Origin: Ramlibacter albus
Lineage (GTDB): Bacteria; Pseudomonadota; Gammaproteobacteria; Burkholderiales; Burkholderiaceae_C
Length of the DNA stretch: 64,000 bases
NCBI RefSeq assembly: GCF_014297445.1
Contig: NZ_JACORU010000008.1
Span: 62,001 to 126,000 of the forward strand
Reading direction: 5' to 3'
The notes under the pieces are model-generated. The model searched no databases. It was not told where the DNA came from and worked only from the letters and a program-made list of their open reading frames with translations. The position numbers were made by a program, and so were the translations under genes. Within the stretch, counting starts at the first letter, position 1. Each line of letters opens with the position of its first letter. Shown piece by piece: positions 7,829 through 15,784 of this stretch.

Positions 7829-7857
7829 AGTACTCCAAAGAGTACTGTCAACAGTAC
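7829..7857. promoter_or_regulatory. Stacked palindromic operator of toxin-antitoxin operon
   Basis: Two overlapping perfect inverted repeats are seen: AGTACTC-CAAA-GAGTACT (7829-7846) and GTACTGT-CA-ACAGTAC (7842-7857). The shared element is GTACT, giving three regularly spaced half-site clusters 16 bases upstream of the antitoxin ATG. Phd/YefM antitoxins bind such palindromes cooperatively to repress their operon. The sites also lie 40-70 bases before the divergent phosphatase gene and might affect it. Confidence 0.6.
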
Positions 7858-7895
7858 GACAGAGCATGCGATCCGAGACGTCCGACAATAGGGGG

Positions 7896-8621
7896 ATGCC
7901 AGCGCAGTCCCCGTCGTTCCCCTCCGCCGCCAACTTCCGCGACCTGGCCGACCACGTGCCGGAGCGCTTCCGCATGCGCCGGCACACGCTGTTCCGCTCG
8001 GACCACCTTGGCGCGCTGAACGAATACGACGCCGGCCAGATCCAGGCGCTGGGCATCCGCCGCGTGCTGGACTTCCGCGGCGTCGACGAACGTACCTCGG
8101 CCGCCTGCGTGCTGCCCGACGTGACCTTGCACTCGCTCTCGATCGAACCCACCATCGTGCAGAAGCTGCAGGACGTGCTCGCGGCCGGCAAGGACCTCAC
8201 CGAGGACGACGTGGTGATGCTGATGCAGGACACCTATCGCGGCTTCGTGCGCACCAGCACGCACCGCTTCGCGGAGTTCTTCGCGCTGCTGCTCGAATCG
8301 AACGAGCCCACGGTGTTCCACTGCACCGCCGGCAAGGACCGCACGGGCTTCGCCGCGGCGCTGTTCCTGTATGCCATGGGCGTGCCGCAGGACGTGGTGA
8401 TGCGCGACTACATGCACACCAACGACCGCCTGCGTCCCCCGCCCGGCACCTTCTTCCCCGAAGTCGTCTCGCGCGTGCTGTATCGCGTGCAGCCCGAGTT
8501 CCTCGACGCCGCGTTCGAAGCCATCGAGCAGGACTACGGCTCGATGGACGCCTACCTGCTTGCGGGCCTGCGCCTGCGCCCGGCAGACCGCGCGCGCCTC
8601 TCCGACCTTTATCGGGCATGA
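7896..8621 (+). CDS. Protein tyrosine/serine phosphatase family protein
   Basis: The 241-residue product is a dual-specificity-type phosphatase. NFRDLADHVPERF and LFRSDHLGAL form the N-terminal signature, GIRRVLDFRGVDER follows, and the catalytic P-loop HCTAGKDRTG has the nucleophile at Cys143. This is the Y_phosphatase3/MptpB-like group, which can act on phosphotyrosine or phosphoinositides. The upstream in-frame ATG at 7866 is possible. I prefer 7896 because homologues begin just before NFRDL and a -10-like ACAATA sits 5 bases before it (GACAATAGGGGGATG), a leaderless pattern. No signal peptide is seen. Confidence 0.85.
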   Translation: MPAQSPSFPSAANFRDLADHVPERFRMRRHTLFRSDHLGALNEYDAGQIQALGIRRVLDFRGVDERTSAACVLPDVTLHSLSIEPTIVQKLQDVLAAGKDLTEDDVVMLMQDTYRGFVRTSTHRFAEFFALLLESNEPTVFHCTAGKDRTGFAAALFLYAMGVPQDVVMRDYMHTNDRLRPPPGTFFPEVVSRVLYRVQPEFLDAAFEAIEQDYGSMDAYLLAGLRLRPADRARLSDLYRA

Positions 8622-8751
8622 CGAGCGCCTTCCGTCCTACGTAAGCCGCCGGGCGCAGACGACAGGTCGGGCTTGCGCCCGCCGCAACACTTGCTTTCAC
8701 CAGCCGGCACTTCAGTTTCGAAGCCGGCGGCCGACAGCAAGGGAGAAGGCC

Positions 8752-9123
8752 ATGGCCAACCAGGAACAATCGCCCACCGGGGTGCCGCGCAAGGACAACG
8801 ACCGTCCGAGCCCGGACGTCAAACCCGACTACCGAGGCGACGGCCCCGCCAAGGTCGGCCTCACCAGCGACGACCAGCCCGACCTCGTGGCGCCCTCCGG
8901 CGTGAACGAGCGCGACCACGGCGCCGCCGACGACAAGCCCATGGGCGGCGGCACCGTCAACCTCGACGACGACGACATGGCGCACCCGCGCGGCAAGGTG
9001 ACCGGCGCGGGCCGCACCTGGGACGAGAAGAACCCCAGCGACGCCGGCGAGCTGAAGTCGCCCAACGTCGGCATGTCCGACCGCAACGGGCCGAGCGATC
9101 CCGATGCCAAACGCGATCGCTAG
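8752..9123 (+). CDS. Small hydrophilic disordered protein, 123 aa
   Basis: The product is rich in Asp, Gly, Pro and Lys with no hydrophobic core: DNDRPSPDVKPDYRGDGPAK near the start, then a TVNLDDDDMAHPRG segment and a SDPDAKRDR end. The start at 8752 has GGGAGAAGG 5 bases upstream; an upstream in-frame ATG at 8560 lies inside the phosphatase gene and is rejected. The composition resembles stress-related disordered proteins, but I know no family. It is followed after 25 bases by an alpha/beta hydrolase gene. Confidence 0.6.
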   Translation: MANQEQSPTGVPRKDNDRPSPDVKPDYRGDGPAKVGLTSDDQPDLVAPSGVNERDHGAADDKPMGGGTVNLDDDDMAHPRGKVTGAGRTWDEKNPSDAGELKSPNVGMSDRNGPSDPDAKRDR

Positions 9124-9148
9124 CGCGCCGCCCAAGGGAGCAGCGAAC

Positions 9149-9970
9149 ATGGTCTACGCCATCTTCTCCGCCTCGCTCCTGGTGGCCGCGGGTGCGCTCT
9201 ACGCCGCCGCCATCGGCTGGCTGTGGTGGCGCCAGGAAAAGATGCTGTTCGAGCCCGAGCCGCTCGACATCGACGACCCCATCGCGGGCGACGCGGACAC
9301 GCGCGAGTTCTTCGTCGAAGTGCCGGGCGCGCGCCTCTCGGTCGCGCACCTGAAGCGCGAGAACCCGCGCGGCGTGTTCTTCTTCCTGCACGGCAACTCG
9401 GGCAACCTCAAGAAGTGGTTCGTCGAGCTCGACGCTTTCCGGCAGGCGAACTTCGACGTGGTGATGTTCGACTACCGCGGCTTCGGCAAGTCCAGCGGCT
9501 GCATCGAAAGCGAAATGCAGCTGCGCGCGGACGTGCAGGCCGTGTGGGACCACTTCGCCCCCATGTACGAGGGCAAGCGCGTCGTGATTTCAGGGCAGTC
9601 GTTGGGAACGGGGCTGGCCGCGGGACTGGCTGCGCACTTGTGCGCCGCCGGCCGCGCGCCTGACCTCACGCTGCTCGTCTCCCCGTACAGCAGCATGCGA
9701 CTGCTGGCGGCGGAGCTTTACCCGTGGGTGCCGGTGGAGAAGGTGCTGCGCTACCCTCTGCACACGCTGGAGCACGCGGCCAAGCTGATGGGCCCGGTGA
9801 TGCTGATCCACGGCGAGAAGGACGAACTGATCCCGATCCACCACAGCGAGACGCTGGCCAAGTCGATGCACAAGGCCGAACTGCTGCGGGTGACGGGCGC
9901 GGGGCACAGCGACGTGCACCAGTTCCCGAGCGTGCGGCAGGCGCTCGTGTCCGCGCTCGGGCGCTTGTAG
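9149..9970 (+). CDS. Membrane-anchored alpha/beta hydrolase (BEM46-like)
   Basis: The 273-residue product has one N-terminal membrane segment (residues 3-26), then an alpha/beta hydrolase fold. It has the oxyanion motif FFLHGNSGN, nucleophile elbow GQSLGTG (Ser151), acid in HGEKDELIP and His in GAGHSD. This matches the BEM46/ABHD13 group of serine hydrolases; the substrate is unknown. The start at 9149 has AAGGGAGC upstream and puts the membrane helix at the N-terminus. A close paralogue follows at 10010, so the pair arose by tandem duplication. Confidence 0.85.
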   Translation: MVYAIFSASLLVAAGALYAAAIGWLWWRQEKMLFEPEPLDIDDPIAGDADTREFFVEVPGARLSVAHLKRENPRGVFFFLHGNSGNLKKWFVELDAFRQANFDVVMFDYRGFGKSSGCIESEMQLRADVQAVWDHFAPMYEGKRVVISGQSLGTGLAAGLAAHLCAAGRAPDLTLLVSPYSSMRLLAAELYPWVPVEKVLRYPLHTLEHAAKLMGPVMLIHGEKDELIPIHHSETLAKSMHKAELLRVTGAGHSDVHQFPSVRQALVSALGRL

Positions 9971-9986
9971 GGAGCACCATCTCCGG

Positions 9987-10008
9987 CCCCGAGCCGTTAC
10001 GCTCGGGG
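9987..10008 (+). promoter_or_regulatory. Hairpin flush against the next start codon
   Basis: A perfect 8-bp stem CCCCGAGC / GCTCGGGG with a 6-base loop CGTTAC ends one base before the ATG at 10010. No Shine-Dalgarno sequence is seen for that gene. The loop and right arm also contain TTACGCT, which could act as a -10 giving a leaderless transcript. Whether the element works in RNA or DNA is open. Confidence 0.4.
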
Positions 10009-10009
10009 C

Positions 10010-10834
10010 ATGCTGCGTTCCTTTTCCATTGCCTTGCTGTCCGTGCTGGGTGTCGCGGCGCTGCTCTACGCGGCCGTGCTCGCGCTGCTGTGGTTCGGCC
10101 AGGAGCGGCTGCTGTTCTACCCGCAGCCGCTTGCCGCGGATGCCCGCATCGTGGCGGACCCGGACGTCCGCGAGCACTTCGTCGAAGTCCCCGGCGCCCG
10201 CGTGTCCGTCCTGCAGCTGAAGTTGCCCAACCCGAAGGGCGTGGTGTTCTTCCTGCACGGCAACGGCGGCAACCTCGCGGGCTGGTTCACCAACACCGAG
10301 TTCTACCGCCGCGCGAACTTCGACCTCGTGATGATGGACTACCGCGGCTACGGCAAGAGCACCGGCCGCATCGAGGGCGAAGCGCAGTTGCGCGGCGATG
10401 CCATGGCGGTGTGGAACCGCTTCGCCGGCGAGTACGAGGGGCGCAGGCTCGTGGTGTACGGCCGCTCGCTGGGCACCGCGCTGGCCGCGGATCTCTCCGC
10501 CGAACTCGCGGCCCAGGGCCGCGTGCCGGACCTCACCGTGCTCGTGTCGCCGTACACCAGCATGGCAGCGCTTGCCGACGAGCACTACCCGTGGGTGCCG
10601 CGCTTCGTGCTGCGCTACGGCCTGGACACGCGCCACTACCTGGAAGGCGTGCGTGGCCCGGTGCTGCTGGTGCATGGCGACCGCGACGAGCTGATCAACG
10701 CGCACCACAGCGAGCGGCTGGCCAAGGCGCTGCCGCGCGCGAAGCTCGTGGTCGTGAAAGGTGCGGGGCACAACGACCTGCACCAGTTCGAGCCTTATCG
10801 CGAGGAGCTGGCGCGCGCGCTGCGCGCCTTGTGA
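10010..10834 (+). CDS. Alpha/beta hydrolase, paralogue of preceding gene
   Basis: The 274-residue product has the same plan as its neighbour: N-terminal membrane helix (about residues 5-27), FFLHGNGGN, nucleophile elbow GRSLGTA, acid in HGDRDELI and His in GAGHNDLHQF. The strong similarity along the whole length and head-to-tail order show a tandem duplication. It differs in the charge around the active site, so the two copies may have different substrates. The gap of 39 bases between them carries a hairpin directly before this ATG. Confidence 0.85.
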   Translation: MLRSFSIALLSVLGVAALLYAAVLALLWFGQERLLFYPQPLAADARIVADPDVREHFVEVPGARVSVLQLKLPNPKGVVFFLHGNGGNLAGWFTNTEFYRRANFDLVMMDYRGYGKSTGRIEGEAQLRGDAMAVWNRFAGEYEGRRLVVYGRSLGTALAADLSAELAAQGRVPDLTVLVSPYTSMAALADEHYPWVPRFVLRYGLDTRHYLEGVRGPVLLVHGDRDELINAHHSERLAKALPRAKLVVVKGAGHNDLHQFEPYREELARALRAL

Positions 10835-10903
10835 GCGCAGGCGCGGGCCAACAAGCGGCCTTCGCCCACAAGCTGAGCGGTGCCGCCGCTTCAACATCCG
10901 GGC

Positions 10904-12256
10904 ATGGAATTCGCCGTCTGGTCGGTGGTCGTCGGGCTGTTGCTGCTGCTCATGGCGCTGAGCTACACCGTGGTGCAGCGCATCCCGGTGTCGACGGCCA
11001 TGCTCTACCTCGGCGTGGGCTTCGCGATCGGGCCTGCGGGCCTGGGGCTGCTCGACGCCGACACCGACCGCCACACCTTGCTGCTGGAGCGCCTGGCCGA
11101 AGTCGTGGTGCTCATCTCGCTGTTCACCGCGGGCCTGAAGCTCAGCGCAGGCTTGCGCGACGCGCGCTGGCGGTTGCCGGTGCGTCTGGCCACCGGTTCG
11201 ATGGTCGTCACCGTGGCGCTCGTGGCCGGCGCCGCGTGGCTGTTCCTCGACATGCCGGTGGGTGCATGCATCCTGCTCGGAGGCATCCTTGCGCCCACCG
11301 ACCCGGTGCTCGCGTCCGACGTGCAGGTGAGCGAGCCCACCGACCGCGACAGCCTGCGCTTCGCACTCACCGGTGAAGGCGGCCTCAACGACGGCACGGC
11401 GTTCCCGTTCGTGATGCTGGGCCTGGGCTTGCTGGGCCTGCACGAACTCGGCGAGTTCGGCTGGCGCTGGCTCGCGGTGGACGTGCTGTGGGCCGGCGCC
11501 GTGGGTCTCGGCGTGGGCGCCGCACTCGGTGCCGCAGTGGGCCGTCTCGTGCTGTACCTGCGGCGCGAGCACAAGGAGGCCGTGGGCCTGGACGACTTCC
11601 TCGCGCTGGGCCTCATTGCGCTGTCGTACGGCACCGCGCTGCTGCTGCATGCATACGGCTTCCTCGCGGTGTTCGCGGCAGGCGTCGCGTTGCGGCGGCT
11701 GGAGCAGAAGCAGACCGCGGGTCCCGAGACCGTGCAGCAAGTTGCAGCCGCGATGGTGGACCCGGACAAGTCGATGGCCGAGAAGGTGGCCGTGGACCCG
11801 CGGCACGCGCCCGCCTTCATGGCGCAGGCCGTGCTCGGGTTCAACGAGCAGATCGAGCGCATCGGCGAAGTGGCCGTGGTGCTGGTGATCGGCGGGCTGC
11901 TCGCCAACGTGCACTGGGATGCGTCGGGCTGGTGGCTGGTGCCGCTGCTGCTGCTCGTGGTGCGGCCCCTCGCGGTGATGCTGGGCCTCGTGCGCGCACC
12001 GGCTGCCTCGCGCAGCCAGCGCTGGCTGATGGCGTGGTTCGGCATCCGCGGCGTGGGCTCCATCTACTACCTGATGTTCGCCATCAACCACGGCCTGCCG
12101 CGCGAGCTGGCGCAGCCGATCGTGTCGATCACGCTCGCAACCGTCGTTGCGTCGATCCTCGTGCACGGCATTTCGGTCACACCGCTCATGTCCGCTTACG
12201 AAAGGGTGCACGGCTCAGGCCGATTTCCTACACAGCGGCGGCGGCGCGGGGGTTAG
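10904..12256 (+). CDS. CPA1-type Na+/H+ antiporter
   Basis: The 450-residue membrane protein has about 12 hydrophobic segments. Signatures include FAIGPAGLGLLD, ISLFTAGLKLS, GGILAPTDPVLASD and the paired-acid region TGEGGLNDGTAFPFV, typical of NhaP/CPA1 exchangers. It probably expels Na+ or K+ in exchange for H+ at the inner membrane. The start at 10904 (MEFAVW) is preferred over the upstream ATG at 10880 because it begins the first membrane helix. The C-terminus is short and basic with no cytoplasmic regulatory domain. Confidence 0.88.
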   Translation: MEFAVWSVVVGLLLLLMALSYTVVQRIPVSTAMLYLGVGFAIGPAGLGLLDADTDRHTLLLERLAEVVVLISLFTAGLKLSAGLRDARWRLPVRLATGSMVVTVALVAGAAWLFLDMPVGACILLGGILAPTDPVLASDVQVSEPTDRDSLRFALTGEGGLNDGTAFPFVMLGLGLLGLHELGEFGWRWLAVDVLWAGAVGLGVGAALGAAVGRLVLYLRREHKEAVGLDDFLALGLIALSYGTALLLHAYGFLAVFAAGVALRRLEQKQTAGPETVQQVAAAMVDPDKSMAEKVAVDPRHAPAFMAQAVLGFNEQIERIGEVAVVLVIGGLLANVHWDASGWWLVPLLLLVVRPLAVMLGLVRAPAASRSQRWLMAWFGIRGVGSIYYLMFAINHGLPRELAQPIVSITLATVVASILVHGISVTPLMSAYERVHGSGRFPTQRRRRGG

Positions 12257-12281
12257 CGTTGGCCGCACCAGGGAGAAACAC

Positions 12282-12497
12282 ATGAACCAGCCGAAGCCAA
12301 CCAGCAACCCGAGCGCCACCGAGCGCGACCGCACGCAGAACACGCCCAGCCCCGACATGCAGGCCGAAGACGCAGGCACCGCCGCGAGCGGCAATGCGCC
12401 GCAGCGCACGGGCGCGCAGCGCGCGATGAAACAGACCAGCCAGACCGAAGCCGAACGTGGGGGCAGGGCTCCTACAGGCTCGAACAGTGGGAACTGA
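12282..12497 (+). CDS. Small hydrophilic protein, 71 aa
   Basis: This short disordered product is rich in Thr, Ser, Ala and Gln (for example SNPSATERDRTQNTPSPDMQ). GGGAG lies 7 bases before the ATG. No domain, signal peptide or hydrophobic stretch is present. It resembles the 8752-9123 product in character, and both lie next to membrane or envelope genes. Real but of unknown role. Confidence 0.5.
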   Translation: MNQPKPTSNPSATERDRTQNTPSPDMQAEDAGTAASGNAPQRTGAQRAMKQTSQTEAERGGRAPTGSNSGN

Positions 12498-12586
12498 CAC
12501 AGCGGCAAACGTGCGCGCCTAAAGTTTCCCCAGGGCCGCAAGGCTCGTTTCCTTCCCTTCTACAAACCGCTCAAAGGAGTGTCCTG

Positions 12587-12952
12587 ATGAACGCAACCCC
12601 TCTCGCGCGCTGCGCCGCGATCGCCATCGTCGCCGCCATGTCCCTCGCCGCCTGCGGCGACCGCAAGCACGACACGGCCGCCGATACCTCCACGCCGTCG
12701 TCGTCTTCTTCGTCCACGGCCAGCACGCTGCCCTCGACGCCGTCGACGAGCGACACCACGAGCTCCACCGCTTCCACGACCGGCTCGGGCTCCACGACGG
12801 GTTCGACCGACACCGCGTCGTCTTCCGGCACGACCGGCAGCGGCACGACCATGGGCGCGTCGGGTTCCACGTCCGGCTCGACCAGCGGCAGCACCGACAC
12901 GACCACGACGCCCAGCTCGTCGACCAGCGGCAGCACCACGACGACGCGCTGA
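12587..12952 (+). CDS. Ser/Thr-rich lipoprotein
   Basis: The 121-residue product has a lipoprotein signal with lipobox LAAC (Cys24) followed by GDRKHD. The remainder is nearly pure Ser, Thr and Gly in units such as TTGSGSTTGSTD. This is a low-complexity linker with no globular domain, so the mature protein would be a flexible tether on the outer or inner membrane. AAAGGAG before the ATG supports the start. The next lipoprotein gene begins 5 bases after the stop. Confidence 0.7.
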   Translation: MNATPLARCAAIAIVAAMSLAACGDRKHDTAADTSTPSSSSSSTASTLPSTPSTSDTTSSTASTTGSGSTTGSTDTASSSGTTGSGTTMGASGSTSGSTSGSTDTTTTPSSSTSGSTTTTR

Positions 12953-12957
12953 TCGCG

Positions 12958-13395
12958 ATGACGACTCGCCACAAGGCGCACGCGCTCCTCGCCGTGCTTT
13001 GCATGGCGGCGCTCGCGGGCGCCTGCAGCAAGGGTGTGGACAGCGGCGCCACCTCCAGTGGCGTCGCGCCGGGCAGCCCGGGCACCGGCAACCCCACGGT
13101 GGCCGTGTCGCCCGCGGTGCCCGATGGCCCGCCTGGCGGGCCGTCCGGCATCAAGGGGTCCGCGCCGCACCCGGGTTCGTCGGGCGGAGATGCGCCTCCC
13201 GGCACGTCCGGGTCTTCGACGGTGGGCGCGCAGCCTGCGCCCGGCACCGGCTTGAACGGCGGGCTCGGCACGGGTGCGAGCGCCGCCGCGAGCCTGCCTG
13301 CCAGTGCGCCGACGACCTCGGCGCCAAGCGGCACTGCGCCGGGCACCGACGGCAGCGCGAATGCGACGACGAAGAGTTCGGTGGGGAACCGCTAG
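12958..13395 (+). CDS. Gly/Pro-rich putative lipoprotein
   Basis: The 145-residue product has a hydrophobic N-terminus ending ALAGACSKG, an acceptable though not ideal lipobox with Cys at about residue 22. A Gly/Pro/Ser/Thr-rich disordered body (VAPGSPGTGNP, PPGGPSG) follows. No domain is recognised. It is translationally close to the preceding lipoprotein (5-base gap), and its stop lies in the CTAG palindrome shared with the stop of the convergent sulfurtransferase gene. Confidence 0.6.
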   Translation: MTTRHKAHALLAVLCMAALAGACSKGVDSGATSSGVAPGSPGTGNPTVAVSPAVPDGPPGGPSGIKGSAPHPGSSGGDAPPGTSGSSTVGAQPAPGTGLNGGLGTGASAAASLPASAPTTSAPSGTAPGTDGSANATTKSSVGNR

Positions 13396-14282
13396 GATTT
13401 TTCGACCGGCCGCTTCGGGTCGGAGCACCACTCGCTCCAGCTGCCCGCGTACAGCGCGGTAGGCCCGAAGCCGGCCACTTCCATCGCGATCAGGTTCGGC
13501 AGCGCGCTCACGCCGCTGCCGCAGTGATGCACGGCAGTCGACGGATCCCGCCCGGCGAGCACACGCTCGAACTCCTCGCGCAACTGCGCCGCCGGCTTGA
13601 ACCTGCCGTCGGCACCGAAGTTCTCCACGAACGGGCGATTGAGCGCGCCGGGGATGTGCCCGGCCACCGGATCGAGCGGCTCCACCTCACCGCGATAACG
13701 CGGCGCGGCACGCGCATCCACCACCGTCTGCTTCGCGCCCTGCAACCGCGCCTCGACTTCCTTCGTGGTCACGAGCGTGCGCAGCGGCGGCTTCACCTCG
13801 AAATTCGACTGGAAGTGCGACGGCTCCACGCGCGCCGTCACTTCGCCGCCGGCCTCCTGCCAGGCCTTGAGCCCGCCGTCGAGCACGGCCACGGCGTCGT
13901 GGCCGAGCCACTTGAGCATCCACCACAGCCGCCCGCAGTACGCGCCGCTGCTGCGGTCGTAGACGACGGCCTGCATGTCGTTCGAGAAGCCGACGCGCGA
14001 CAGCCAGATCGCGAATTTCTCGCGCGCGGGCAACGGGTGGCGGCCGCCTGACGCGGCATCGGGATGCGGCTGCGACTTGCCGTTCGCGTCCGGCGTGCCG
14101 TGGTCGCTGAGGTCGCGGTCCAGGTGCGCGTAGACGGCGCCCGGGATGTGCGCGTCGCGATAGCGCTCCTCGCCCGCCGTGACGTCGAACAGGTCGAAGC
14201 TGCAGTCGAACACCATCAGCGGCGTGCCGCCGTGGCGCAGCACCTTCAGCTCTTCGGGGGAAATGAGTGTCGTGTAGGGCAT
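13392..14282 (-). CDS. sseA: Rhodanese-type sulfurtransferase (3-mercaptopyruvate type)
   Basis: The 296-residue product has two rhodanese domains. The N-terminal one contains VFDCSFDL, HIPGAVYAHLD and VVYDRSSGAYCGRLWWML. The C-terminal one contains VDARAAPRYRG, GHIPGALN and the active-site loop CGSGVS with the persulfide Cys. The CGSGVS loop is the form typical of 3-mercaptopyruvate sulfurtransferases. The start at 14282 overlaps the stop of the upstream Rieske gene (TGATG), so translation is coupled. The longer upstream frame to 14591 is rejected because it lies inside the Rieske gene. Confidence 0.88.
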   Translation of the reverse strand: MPYTTLISPEELKVLRHGGTPLMVFDCSFDLFDVTAGEERYRDAHIPGAVYAHLDRDLSDHGTPDANGKSQPHPDAASGGRHPLPAREKFAIWLSRVGFSNDMQAVVYDRSSGAYCGRLWWMLKWLGHDAVAVLDGGLKAWQEAGGEVTARVEPSHFQSNFEVKPPLRTLVTTKEVEARLQGAKQTVVDARAAPRYRGEVEPLDPVAGHIPGALNRPFVENFGADGRFKPAAQLREEFERVLAGRDPSTAVHHCGSGVSALPNLIAMEVAGFGPTALYAGSWSEWCSDPKRPVEKS

Positions 14283-15424
14283 CAGAGAACGCGGCTGTCC
14301 ATGGTGGCACGGTACCACTCGTGGAAGTGCTGCATGCCGTCTTCCATCGGGCTCTGGTAGGGGCCGATCTCGTTGTCGCCGCGCTCGTGCAGGGCCTTGC
14401 GGCCGGCGTCCATGCGCAAGGCGATCTCGTCGTCCTCCACGCAGGTCTCCATGTACGCGGCGCGCTCGGCCTCGACGAACTCGCGCTCGAAGGCGGCGAT
14501 CTCCTCCGGGTAGAAGAACTCCACCACGTTCAGCGTCTTCTGCGGCCCTTTCGGGTACAGCGTGGAGACAACGAGCACGTTCGGGTACCACTCCAGCATG
14601 ATGTTGGGGTAGACGGTGAGCCAGATCGCGCCGTGCTTGGGCGGCTGGCCGCCCTGGAAGCGCAGCACCTCGTCATGCCACTTGCGGTACACGTCTGAGC
14701 CCGGCTTGCCCAGCGCGTTGGCCACGCCGACGGTCTGCACCGAGTACTCCTTGCCGAACTCCCAGCGCAGATCGTCGCACGTGACGAAGTTGCCCAGGCC
14801 CGGGTGGAACGGGCCGACGTGGTAGTCCTCGAGGTAGACCTCGATGAAGGTCTTCCAGTTGTAGTCGACCTCGTGCAGCTCCACGTGGTCGAGCACGTAG
14901 CCCGAGAAGTCGAAATCCTTCATCGGGCCCAGGCGCGCGAGCTCGCGGCCGATGTCGAAGCCGTTGTCCTCGAACAGCAGGCCGTTCCAGTTGCGCAGCT
15001 TGTAGCGGTTGAGGTTCAGGCACGGGTCCGTGGCGAAGTGCGGCGCGCCCAGCAGCGTGCCCGCGGGCGTGCTCGCGTTGCCGCCGCTGTAGGTCCAGCG
15101 GTGCAAGGGGCACACGATGTTGCCCCCTCCCTTGCTCGCGGCCGCGATGGAGCCGCGGCCGCGCAGCATCACCGCCTGCCGGTGGCGGCAGACGTTGGAG
15201 ATGAGGTCGATGCCGGTGGGCGTGCGCGTGAGGACGCGGCCATCGCCTTCCTGCGGCAGTGCGTAGTAGTCCCCGACCTCGGGCACGGCAAGCTCGTGCC
15301 CGAGATAGCGGGGACCTTGCTGGAAGATAGCCTCCAGCTCGCGCGAATAGAGCGCCTCGTCGAAGTAGCTTGAAACAGGAAGTTGGCTTGCGGCCTGCTT
15401 GAATTGAAGACTTAAATCAGACAT
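14282..15424 (-). CDS. Rieske aromatic ring-hydroxylating oxygenase, alpha subunit
   Basis: The 380-residue product has a Rieske [2Fe-2S] domain with CRH (Cys79, His81) and CPLH (Cys105, His108). The catalytic domain has the mononuclear iron pattern EDYHVGPFH (His202, His207). No ferredoxin, reductase or beta subunit gene is adjacent, so electron donors must come from elsewhere. Substrate unknown; the group includes choline-monooxygenase-like and phenolic acid oxygenases. The start at 15424 (MSDLSLQF) is chosen because homologues begin there and the upstream extension runs into the divergent xseB gene. It overlaps the sulfurtransferase gene by one base (TGATG). Confidence 0.9.
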   Translation of the reverse strand: MSDLSLQFKQAASQLPVSSYFDEALYSRELEAIFQQGPRYLGHELAVPEVGDYYALPQEGDGRVLTRTPTGIDLISNVCRHRQAVMLRGRGSIAAASKGGGNIVCPLHRWTYSGGNASTPAGTLLGAPHFATDPCLNLNRYKLRNWNGLLFEDNGFDIGRELARLGPMKDFDFSGYVLDHVELHEVDYNWKTFIEVYLEDYHVGPFHPGLGNFVTCDDLRWEFGKEYSVQTVGVANALGKPGSDVYRKWHDEVLRFQGGQPPKHGAIWLTVYPNIMLEWYPNVLVVSTLYPKGPQKTLNVVEFFYPEEIAAFEREFVEAERAAYMETCVEDDEIALRMDAGRKALHERGDNEIGPYQSPMEDGMQHFHEWYRATMDSRVL

Positions 15425-15528
15425 TTCACCTGACCTGAGACTCCCCCTATTAAGGGGCAGGGAAGCGCTTTGGAGGCGCGAAGAGAGCGGGGATTCTAAC
15501 CCCCGGGGAGAGGTGGGGCCAGCGCGCC

Positions 15529-15534
15529 TAAAAT
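15529..15534 (+). promoter_or_regulatory. Promoter -10 of xseB-ispA-dxs
   Basis: TAAAAT lies 23 bases before the xseB ATG in an otherwise GC-rich 132-bp gap between divergent genes; no clear -35 is visible. It is the best candidate for the operon promoter. Confidence 0.45.
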
Positions 15535-15556
15535 CCAGTGTCGTACCCGAGTATTT

Positions 15557-15784
15557 ATGCCCAAAGACAAAGCCGATCCCCCCGCCAGCTACGAAGCCGC
15601 CCTGCAGGAGCTGGAGCAGCTCGTGAGCCGGATCGAGACGGGCCAGCTGCCGCTGGAGCAGCTGCTGGCCGGCTACGAGCGCGGCGCGGAACTGCTCAAG
15701 TTCTGCCGCGACAAGCTGCAGGCCGTGGAGGACCAGATCAAGGTGCTGGATGCCGGCACGCTCAAGCCGTGGACGCAAGAGTGA
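15557..15784 (+). CDS. xseB: Exodeoxyribonuclease VII small subunit
   Basis: The 75-residue product has the family pattern [40 protein letters not shown] and KLQAVEDQI. It pairs with XseA to degrade single-stranded DNA; xseA is not in this window. The stop overlaps the GTG start of ispA (GTGA), the usual coupling in betaproteobacteria. Confidence 0.95.
   Translation: MPKDKADPPASYEAALQELEQLVSRIETGQLPLEQLLAGYERGAELLKFCRDKLQAVEDQIKVLDAGTLKPWTQE

Noticed and set aside
8641..8700. Inverted repeat GGGCGCA / TGCGCCC in the gap after the phosphatase gene
   Set aside because: The loop is 16 bases and no T-run follows, so it is not a convincing terminator; no regulator can be named.
9590..12211. 873-residue open frame on the minus strand
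   Set aside because: It is antisense to the hydrolase and antiporter genes, His/Arg/Ala-rich without any domain. Long shadow frames are expected at this GC content.
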